A stretch of DNA of 5,464 nucleotides, taken from the NCBI GenBank assembly GCA_016234975.1, contig JACRND010000088.1:1-5464 (forward strand), in the 5' to 3' direction. Position numbers and translations under genes: made by a program. The DNA comes from Nitrosarchaeum sp. Lineage in GTDB: Archaea; Thermoproteota; Nitrososphaeria; Nitrososphaerales; Nitrosopumilaceae. Positions 1 to 4,119 of this stretch are shown here, one piece after another (position 1 is the first letter of the stretch; every line of letters starts with the position of its first letter). The notes below the pieces were generated by a model. The model was not told where the DNA came from. It made no database searches and saw only the letters and a program-made list of their open reading frames with translations.

Positions 1-1010
1 GATTTTTTTCGTCTTAGCATGACATGTTTTTGTAATTCATTTCGAAGTGATGCCCTTTTATTTTCAAGTACGATTGCTTTGCCTTTTTCATTAACATAAC
101 AAAAGTACTCACAAAATTCCTTGAAACTACCAAGCAGTCCAGGCCTTAGAATATCCACAATGGGCCAAATTTCAGAACCTCGATTATAAATCGGAGTGCC
201 TGAAAGACCAATTCTATATGAAATTGAGGATAGTGCCGCTAGTTTTTTAACAGCCTTGTATTTTTGGGTTGTCTTTGATCTTAAATTATGAACTTCATCA
301 CAGACAATAGTTTTGAGATTAAGTTTGGATAAATCAGAAAGACGTTTGTAAAGTAATTCATAATTTATTATGTAAAAATCAGTTACAGGAAGTTCTTTTG
401 ATTTACCAGTTCGTATAATAGTTGACGTTGGAGATTCAGATTCTATTATTCTTCCATTTCTACTTTTTTTCTTCATAAATTTAGAAATTTCTCTTTCCCA
501 GTTATTTAGCGTCACTAATGGTGCTACAACCAGCACTGGAAAAGTTTGTTTTTCAGTAGCAACATAAGATAAAGTCTGTACAGTTTTTCCAAGACCCATT
601 TCATCTGCAAGTAATGCGTTACCAGATGATTTTAACAAGAAATCTAATCCTTCTTTTTGAAAATTTAGTAATTTTCCTCTGAATTGTTCTCCGGCTTTTG
701 CACGATTCAGATTATATTTGATTGGTGGAAGTGCAGGTTTTGGAGTATAAGTCTTTACAATTTTTCTTTGCCATGCAGATTTAGATAGGATTTCAAGTGG
801 GTATCTATCCATGATTAATTTGATCTGTTTTACACTTTCAATACTATCTGGAATTATTACCTCATCAATATTTTCACCATACCATGCTTCAGGCACAAGC
901 CTTGAGATCATACTCACTGCACGTTGAGCAGTCATCTTCCAACTCCAAATTTTTGAGTATTTGTCCAAAACATACTCTAATGTTCCAAAGTTTTCCATGG
1001 ATGTCGCCAT
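1..1010 (-). CDS. SNF2-family DNA-dependent ATPase/helicase, partial (C-terminus beyond window)
   Basis: SNF2 ATPases are superfamily 2 motor proteins that use ATP to translocate on double-stranded DNA and remodel protein-DNA complexes or DNA structures. Reading leftward from the ATG at 1010, 336 residues are visible with no stop. A Q-motif-like segment is at 116-126 (NFQKEGLDFLL), Walker A at 135-143 (ADEMGLGKT), motif Ia near 160-174 (LVVAPLVTLNNWERE), Walker B as DEVH at 238-241, motif III at 269-276 (LSGTPIYN), and MLRRKK at 331-336, the usual end of the first RecA lobe. The second lobe (motifs IV-VI) lies outside. Residues 1-105 are a helical-looking N-terminal region I cannot assign. 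An in-frame TGA lies just upstream, so the start is ATG 1010 or the ATG four codons later at 998. I see no clear TATA box or Shine-Dalgarno site. SNF2 assignment is firm; the cellular role is not. Confidence 0.95.
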   Translation of the reverse strand, partial: MATSMENFGTLEYVLDKYSKIWSWKMTAQRAVSMISRLVPEAWYGENIDEVIIPDSIESVKQIKLIMDRYPLEILSKSAWQRKIVKTYTPKPALPPIKYNLNRAKAGEQFRGKLLNFQKEGLDFLLKSSGNALLADEMGLGKTVQTLSYVATEKQTFPVLVVAPLVTLNNWEREISKFMKKKSRNGRIIESESPTSTIIRTGKSKELPVTDFYIINYELLYKRLSDLSKLNLKTIVCDEVHNLRSKTTQKYKAVKKLAALSSISYRIGLSGTPIYNRGSEIWPIVDILRPGLLGSFKEFCEYFCYVNEKGKAIVLENKRASLRNELQKHVMLRRKK

Positions 1011-1160
1011 AATTTGTCAATAGAATGTTTTTTTGCCTTATGAATCTTGATATTTCCTACGATCAGAGGACTGATCTTCAAAAATCTACAATAATTAAAA
1101 TATGAATGAATACGTAGGTTTAGGCACTAAAATGTCAAGCAGATTAAATGTGTTTTCAGA
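1011..1160. other. Intergenic region with a short inverted repeat
   Basis: This is the 150-bp gap between the 44-aa miniprotein and the SNF2 gene, both on the minus strand. It holds an inverted repeat at 1061-1076 (GATCAG, 4-nt spacer AGGA, CTGATC) and a weak TATA-like AAATATC on the minus strand at 1050-1056, which could start a short-leader transcript for the SNF2 gene. No convincing gene is present on either strand. Confidence 0.4.
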
Positions 1161-1295
1161 TTAATGAGGTTTATCTACAGGGTGAGGTTTTGTGTTTTCG
1201 TCATGGCAATCACAGTGGCAAAGATGAGTTTCATGGTTATTTACACAGTCAATACATTCATAGTGTTTTCTAGTTTCACAAGCGGCACAAATCAT
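1161..1295 (-). CDS. Small Cys/His-rich putative zinc-binding protein, 44 aa
   Basis: The predicted 44-residue product has seven Cys and six His. CxxC pairs lie at 3-6 and 14-17 (CAAC, CIDC), followed by H21, H24 and the dense cluster C26-H27-C28-x-C30-H31, then a polar, Pro/His-containing tail. This spacing fits a small double zinc-binding fold, with a passing resemblance to B-box or treble-clef knuckles, but I recognise no family. Start choice: ATG at 1295 has a TATA-like AAATTTAT (minus strand, 1318-1325) centred about 26 nt upstream, giving a leaderless mRNA. The ORF is open further upstream to a TAG, adding a hydrophobic stretch, but there is no ATG, GTG or TTG there. It lies 54 bp after the nuclease-like gene and 150 bp before the SNF2 gene, same strand. 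Metal binding is inferred; function unknown. Confidence 0.65.
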   Translation of the reverse strand: MICAACETRKHYECIDCVNNHETHLCHCDCHDENTKPHPVDKPH

Positions 1296-1317
1296 ACTTA
1301 CCAGTAGTGAAATGAAG

Positions 1318-1325
1318 ATAAATTT
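1318..1325 (-). promoter_or_regulatory. TATA-like box for the 44-aa miniprotein
   Basis: The minus strand reads AAATTTAT, centred about 26 nt upstream of the ATG at 1295. This is the archaeal TATA-to-start spacing and predicts a leaderless transcript. Identified by motif and spacing only. Confidence 0.4.
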
Positions 1326-1330
1326 GTATT

Positions 1331-1345
1331 TTTTCTATTTTAGAA
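1331..1345. repeat. Copy 1 of a 15-nt inverted-repeat element at a gene 3' end
   Basis: TTTTCTATTTTAGAA contains the arms TTCTA and TAGAA around a TTT loop. It begins 5 bp beyond the stop codon of the 219-aa minus-strand gene. An identical 15-mer lies just beyond the zinc-ribbon gene at 3372-3386. The core reads as a hairpin on either strand, so it could be a weak terminator or mRNA 3'-end element; chance is possible in AT-rich DNA. Confidence 0.3.
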
Positions 1346-1349
1346 AGCG

Positions 1350-2009
1350 CTAGTATTCCACTTCGCTTCTTTGAAGTAGTCTATCAGTTAGATCCACATA
1401 CCCTTGCGGGTCAAGCTCTTTGGCAAATCCCTTATCGATGTTTATCAGATAAATTGAGTGCAAGTGTGCATTTAAGATATCAGCATAAGATATTGGTGGA
1501 TTTTTGTAGTATCGATCACATAGATCTTTGATTTTTTTTATGTCTGATTCATTTCTTGCATTCGGTGGAATAAGAAAAGTTTTTGGAATTGGGATAAGTC
1601 CTATTACAGGAGTTGCCAAAGAAAATTTGGAGCAATGTTGACTATATCTGGCAATTTTACTCATGATTCTTGCAGTGAAGTAATCAATAGTATCCATGGC
1701 ATGATCAGGGGGAGTAAAACCTGTTTCAATTTCAACAATAGTATTCCCATCGCCTTTTTTTGCAAAAATATCACATACCAAAATATCAGAAATTTGTTTT
1801 TCCACTTCCACTGAATGTCCACGAGCAATCAGATTAGATGCACATATGAGCTCTAAAACAGAGTGATTGATTTTTACAAGATTTTTTTGATACATTTCTA
1901 TTAGTTGTTGACGTACATAGTTGAGTTTTGGTAAATCAGTTTCTTTCAAATTTTTAGATAGTTTACCAGTCACTTCATAAACATCGTTACGGAATTTTTC
2001 TAAATCCAT
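1350..2009 (-). CDS. PD-(D/E)XK nuclease-like protein, 219 aa, with variant catalytic motif
   Basis: I read this as a conserved archaeal protein with a restriction-endonuclease-like core. Residues 1-45 look helical and charged. The candidate core is helix 49-63 with E53, then GHSVEVEKQI (64-73), then strands around D80 (VCDIFA) and E93 (NTIVEIETG). The D-x12-E-x-E layout matches the PD-(D/E)XK arrangement, but E95 occupies the usual Lys position. The next helix carries R114, K118 and R121, which could stand in for the missing Lys (migration of this Lys is known in the superfamily), or the enzyme may be inactive. The rest (130-219) is a Pro/Ile-rich region and helical tail of unknown fold. Minus-strand GTGAT at 2019-2023, 9 nt before the ATG, is a good Shine-Dalgarno site. 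The gene follows the PEFG-CTERM gene by 47 bp with no T-run between, so co-transcription is plausible. Function unproven. Confidence 0.8.
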   Translation of the reverse strand: MDLEKFRNDVYEVTGKLSKNLKETDLPKLNYVRQQLIEMYQKNLVKINHSVLELICASNLIARGHSVEVEKQISDILVCDIFAKKGDGNTIVEIETGFTPPDHAMDTIDYFTARIMSKIARYSQHCSKFSLATPVIGLIPIPKTFLIPPNARNESDIKKIKDLCDRYYKNPPISYADILNAHLHSIYLINIDKGFAKELDPQGYVDLTDRLLQRSEVEY

Positions 2010-2018
2010 GTATTCATA

Positions 2019-2023
2019 ATCAC
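2019..2023 (-). promoter_or_regulatory. Shine-Dalgarno site for the nuclease-like gene
   Basis: GTGAT on the minus strand is complementary to the archaeal 16S rRNA 3' end and lies 9 nt before the ATG at 2009. This favours translation from a leadered or polycistronic mRNA. A TATA-like CTTAAA on the minus strand ends about 27 nt before the same ATG, so a second, leaderless promoter cannot be excluded. Confidence 0.5.
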
Positions 2024-2056
2024 TTTAGTATGGGGGTTTAAGAACGTGGCAGGGTT

Positions 2057-2962
2057 TTAGAACTTGACAAATCTATTGGAAACGGACTTACTAACAACCA
2101 AAATAGACACAATGGATACGAGTAGAATCAAAATAGAGATAGAACCAAATTCAGGTACAGCATGTGTTCCAATAATTTCAATCGTAGCCTTACTAGTAGC
2201 AGGAGAATTTAATTTGATTTGTCTAGAATCAGAATCACCTTCTAGTTCTTGATATTCTGTCATTTTACCATTATACATCACAGTAAAAACAGAATCATCA
2301 TTAACAGAAGACTTGGAATCCAAAATATATCTTGGAACATCAAGTATGATAGATTCAATATCATGCCCTCTCAGATTAAGAGTGATTGTTTTGGTATCTG
2401 AATTCAATTTACCTTCAGTACCAGTAACTATACCTTTTGCGACATTAAATGGAATACAGTAAATGCGGCCATTGTTTGCTAAAATAGAAATTTCACCAGA
2501 TCCGCATTTATCAGAACTGTCAACAAGGGAGGAAACAAGAGTAAATGTTGTTCTGAATTGTCTAGTCTCAGCACCGCTTTGAACTTTTAGAATATACTCA
2601 CCGTTTTGTGCCCAGAGGGGACTATGAGTATTTAATTCAAAAGAGAAATTCCCATCAATGTCAGGTGAAAGTTGTTGAATAGTTACAACATTCCCTACAG
2701 GGTTAGTTACAACAACTAGTATTGGGGCAATAGTGTTTTGGGGTTTCAAGTATCCATTTACCTTGACAGTTGAGTAGTGGTCATAAATTTGTGAGTCAGT
2801 CCAAACAGTCAATGGAAAAATTTCTTTGTAAAGATCAATTTCATAAGATGGGATTTGAACACAGTTAGTACAAGTGGTTTCTGATTCGGCATATGATGTA
2901 CCAGATAATGACAAAGAGACAACAAGAGACAGGAACAGTGCAGTTAAAACAGAGAGAGACAC
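2057..2962 (-). CDS. Secreted PEFG-CTERM surface protein, 301 aa
   Basis: This is probably exported by Sec and processed at the cell surface. Residues 1-25 form a signal peptide (hydrophobic Leu/Val/Ser core, likely cleavage after TSYA). The mature part starts with a CxxC at 31-34. Residues 65-145 resemble an Ig-like beta-sandwich ending in GEYILKVQSG; a second beta-rich region (150-265) carries C153 and C169, a possible disulfide. N105-F-S is one N-glycosylation sequon. The C-terminus has VPEFG at 269-273, a transmembrane helix at 274-291 and a short tail with R297 and K300, the thaumarchaeal PEFG-CTERM signal recognised by an archaeosortase. The start is GTG at 2962; the ATG 5 nt upstream is out of frame. 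A strong TATA box centred about 26 nt upstream implies a leaderless mRNA beginning at the GTG. The ligand or structural role is unknown. Confidence 0.88.
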   Translation of the reverse strand: MSLSVLTALFLSLVVSLSLSGTSYAESETTCTNCVQIPSYEIDLYKEIFPLTVWTDSQIYDHYSTVKVNGYLKPQNTIAPILVVVTNPVGNVVTIQQLSPDIDGNFSFELNTHSPLWAQNGEYILKVQSGAETRQFRTTFTLVSSLVDSSDKCGSGEISILANNGRIYCIPFNVAKGIVTGTEGKLNSDTKTITLNLRGHDIESIILDVPRYILDSKSSVNDDSVFTVMYNGKMTEYQELEGDSDSRQIKLNSPATSKATIEIIGTHAVPEFGSISILILLVSIVSILVVSKSVSNRFVKF

Positions 2963-2984
2963 GTCATATCGGCTAAAAACATAA

Positions 2985-2992
2985 TATTTATA
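2985..2992 (-). promoter_or_regulatory. TATA box of the PEFG-CTERM gene
   Basis: The minus strand reads TATAAATA, preceded by an A-rich BRE-like stretch. It is followed by 22 nt and then the GTG at 2962, placing transcription start at or next to the start codon. This fixes the GTG as the likely translation start. Confidence 0.65.
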
Positions 2993-3041
2993 GATTTTTG
3001 AGAAAATATACTTTTTTATCAGAAATGAAACAAAAATGACT

Positions 3042-3059
3042 CAAAAAAGATCTTTTTTG
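3042..3059. promoter_or_regulatory. Perfect 18-bp palindrome CAAAAAAGATCTTTTTTG
   Basis: The sequence is perfectly self-complementary. It lies about 50 bp upstream of the TATA box of the minus-strand PEFG-CTERM gene, inside the divergent intergenic region. It could be an operator for a dimeric regulator or simply an A-run/T-run structure. No gene ends here, so a terminator role is unlikely. Confidence 0.35.
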
Positions 3060-3110
3060 TAACAACTAATTGAACAAATGTAGAATTTTCAGAGGATAAA
3101 AACAAAATTA

Positions 3111-3129
3111 TTTAGATAGACTATCTAAA
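3111..3129. promoter_or_regulatory. Perfect 9-1-9 inverted repeat, operator-like
   Basis: TTTAGATAG, a single A, then CTATCTAAA form a perfect inverted repeat. It ends 39 bp upstream of the TATA box of the plus-strand zinc-ribbon gene. Its size and symmetry suit a dimeric winged-helix or ribbon-helix-helix regulator. It lies upstream of the promoter, so activation or shared control of the divergent pair is more natural than simple blocking. Confidence 0.45.
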
Positions 3130-3168
3130 ACTAGATTTTATGAATGATTTATCAGTTCTACGCGTGCC

Positions 3169-3174
3169 TTATAA
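3169..3174 (+). promoter_or_regulatory. TATA box of the zinc-ribbon gene
   Basis: TTATAA is centred about 26 nt upstream of the GTG at 3198. This spacing predicts a leaderless mRNA starting at that GTG and argues against the upstream in-frame ATG at 3144, which precedes this box. Confidence 0.5.
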
Positions 3175-3197
3175 TCAAAAAAACACCAATATCCGCA

Positions 3198-3365
3198 GTG
3201 AAAATCGACATACCTTTACCATGTCCGTCCTGTGGCGGGAAGATGTATTCAATAAGTTACGAAGCATCTTTTACAATACTGAAAAAAAGAAGCTGGCAAG
3301 TATGTAAGGAATGTGATTTTGAAAGAGACTCAGAAGATTTCAAAAAATCTATTTGTTGCATATGA
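3198..3365 (+). CDS. Small zinc-ribbon protein, 55 aa
   Basis: The product carries two CxxC knuckles, PCPSCGG (C9, C12) and VCKECDF (C36, C39), separated by 23 residues with alternating beta-type residues, the layout of a zinc ribbon. A Cys-Cys pair sits near the C-terminus (53-54). Such small ribbons occur in nucleic-acid-binding proteins and regulators, but nothing here identifies a partner. I chose the GTG at 3198 because a TATA box lies about 26 nt upstream and the product then begins MKIDIPLPCPSC. An alternative ATG at 3144 in the same frame would add 18 residues and give 73 aa; those residues show no zinc-ribbon character. The gene is divergent from the PEFG-CTERM gene and convergent with the SWIM gene. 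Zinc binding is inferred; function unknown. Confidence 0.72.
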   Translation: MKIDIPLPCPSCGGKMYSISYEASFTILKKRSWQVCKECDFERDSEDFKKSICCI

Positions 3366-3371
3366 CATTAA

Positions 3372-3402
3372 TTTTCTATTTTAGAACTAAGTAATTTTTT
3401 AG
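3372..3402 (+). terminator. T-rich terminator with copy 2 of the 15-nt hairpin element
   Basis: Starting 7 nt after the zinc-ribbon stop codon, TTTTCTATTTTAGAA (3372-3386) can form a TTCTA/TAGAA hairpin and is followed by a T6 run near 3394-3399. T-rich tracts terminate archaeal transcription. The 15-mer is identical to 1331-1345. Confidence 0.4.
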
Positions 3403-3451
3403 ATTAAATCAGAGCATCTAGAATGTACACAGTAATAATTTTGCAGTAAGA

Positions 3452-3500
3452 ATTTGAAAAACAAAGCAATACGTGCAAAACAAACGTCAAACAGAGAAAA
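3452..3500 (-). terminator. T-rich downstream region of the SWIM gene
   Basis: Immediately after the SWIM stop codon the minus strand has repeated T-clusters (TTTTC, GTTTG, GTTTTG, GTTTTTC) without a strong hairpin. This is typical of archaeal oligo-T termination and plausible for the convergent gene end. Confidence 0.3.
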
Positions 3501-3501
3501 T

Positions 3502-3741
3502 CTAAGATGATTCTTTGAAAATTCTTATTGCTTCTAAATGAGAACAATTTGCTTTAAGCCCCTTGCCATGATGGAATTTGTAGAAATTTTTGAATCCAGG
3601 GCACTCACAAGTATCAGATGTAACAAAATAAGATTTCTTAGGATCAGATGAAGATTTTATATGATATAGATCATCATCAATTTTAACAACACCTCCATTT
3701 TCAACTAGTTTTTTGGCCTTTCGTATAGTATTTGCACTCAT
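3502..3741 (-). CDS. SWIM zinc-finger protein, 79 aa
   Basis: The C-terminal half carries the SWIM signature CxCx(n)CxH: C45-E-C47, 18 residues, then C66-S-H68, followed by LEAIRIF, a typical helix after the final His. Residues 5-40 (AKKLVENGGVVKIDDDLYHI...YFV) match the usual lead-in, where a short helix and beta strands present the finger. SWIM domains bind zinc and act in DNA or protein contacts, alone in small archaeal proteins or attached to SNF2 ATPases and transposases. Here it stands alone, with no enzymatic domain. The minus-strand GTGAT at 3750-3754, 8 nt before the ATG, is a good Shine-Dalgarno site of the type used by internal operon genes. That agrees with co-transcription with the small ORF ending 17 bp upstream. 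Its partner is unknown. Confidence 0.85.
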   Translation of the reverse strand: MSANTIRKAKKLVENGGVVKIDDDLYHIKSSSDPKKSYFVTSDTCECPGFKNFYKFHHGKGLKANCSHLEAIRIFKESS

Positions 3742-3749
3742 AATAAATT

Positions 3750-3754
3750 ATCAC
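3750..3754 (-). promoter_or_regulatory. Shine-Dalgarno site for the SWIM gene
   Basis: GTGAT on the minus strand, 8 nt before the ATG at 3741, sits in the 17-bp gap after the TAA of the upstream small ORF. It supports the SWIM gene being the second gene of a two-gene transcript. Confidence 0.55.
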
Positions 3755-3758
3755 ATAG

Positions 3759-3906
3759 TTATTTTTTACTCTTTAATTTTTTCATGACATTGGACCAATC
3801 AACATCATCACTTTTACCTTGAGACAGAGCATTTTCATAAAGCAATTCAAAAACCCACCCAATGATTTCACTCCAGATTGCCTTGAAATGAAGTGTTTTT
3901 TACCAT
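3759..3906 (-). pseudogene. Frameshifted small ORF upstream of the SWIM gene (48 aa if restored)
   Basis: From ATG 3906 the frame reads MVKNTSFQGNLE and stops. Removing one A from the A6 run (T6 on the plus strand, 3896-3901) gives an uninterrupted 48-codon ORF ending with TAA at 3759. Its product has a Trp/hydrophobic helix (IWSEIIGWVFELLYENALS), an acidic linker (KSDDVDW) and a Lys-rich end (KKLKSKK). The downstream frame has a clear coding look, with many GAA, GAT, GCT and GGT codons, and stops 17 bp before the SWIM start, next to that gene's Shine-Dalgarno site. Without the shift, the frame is open from a TAA just upstream but offers only an internal TTG giving about 28 residues. The cause could be a real mutation, a homopolymer sequencing error, or slippage. 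I do not recognise the family. Confidence 0.55.
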
Positions 3907-3931
3907 ACCTAGTATAGAAGGTCAGAGTAAA

Positions 3932-3952
3932 TTAGAATTTGTTTAGAATTTG
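3932..3952. repeat. Tandem 10-bp repeat TTAGAATTTG with 11-bp period
   Basis: TTAGAATTTG occurs at 3932-3941 and again at 3943-3952, spaced one DNA helical turn. Read on the minus strand it lies 26-46 nt upstream of the small ORF's ATG at 3906, overlapping the expected TATA/BRE position (TAATTTA-like sequence near 3928-3934). This is a plausible site for cooperative regulator binding. Confidence 0.4.
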
Positions 3953-4090
3953 ATTTTATATGTACATAAATCCTCAAAGGAAAAAGATCATAATAACTAG
4001 CCTTAATCAGGCACAAATATTACATAAAATTACTCATCTTGCAGAGATATTCGTATCAGATCTGACTAAATGATATTCATACTGCAATTA
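3953..4090. promoter_or_regulatory. Upstream region of the permease operon: palindromes and direct repeats
   Basis: No gene is visible here on either strand. The region contains a 10-bp palindrome TATGTACATA (3959-3968), a 10-bp palindrome TCAGATCTGA (4056-4065), and an imperfect direct repeat GATATTC[G/A]TA at 4046-4055 and 4072-4081. The latter elements lie just upstream of the permease TATA box and may bind a regulator. Confidence 0.3.
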
Positions 4091-4097
4091 TTATAAA
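4091..4097 (+). promoter_or_regulatory. TATA box of the ABC permease operon
   Basis: TTATAAA, preceded by an A/T-rich BRE-like stretch, is centred about 26 nt upstream of the TTG at 4120. This predicts a leaderless mRNA and supports the TTG start. Confidence 0.6.
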
Positions 4098-4119
4098 CTT
4101 AGTCTACCAATTTGGTCTA

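Noticed and set aside
1102..1164. Plus-strand 20-codon ORF starting MNEYVGLGTK
   Set aside because: It is very short, lacks a distinctive composition or ribosome site, and overlaps the 3' end of the opposite-strand miniprotein gene.
1296..1337. N-terminal extension of the 44-aa protein giving a lipoprotein-like signal (hydrophobic FIFISLLVS before CAAC)
   Set aside because: The frame is open back to a TAG but has no ATG, GTG or TTG start, and the TATA box places transcription start at the ATG at 1295.
2064..2252. Plus-strand ORF of 62 codons
   Set aside because: It lies entirely antisense to the C-terminal coding region of the PEFG-CTERM gene and shows no domain or promoter.
3144..3197. ATG start at 3144 adding 18 residues to the zinc-ribbon protein
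   Set aside because: The TATA box at 3169 lies downstream of this ATG and fits the GTG at 3198; the extra residues show no family character. It remains a possible alternative.
3895..3901. Programmed -1 frameshift at A AAA AAC in the small ORF
   Set aside because: A -1 shift enters a frame with non-protein-like composition ending at an early TGA; only a +1 (or -2) change yields the coherent 48-aa product.
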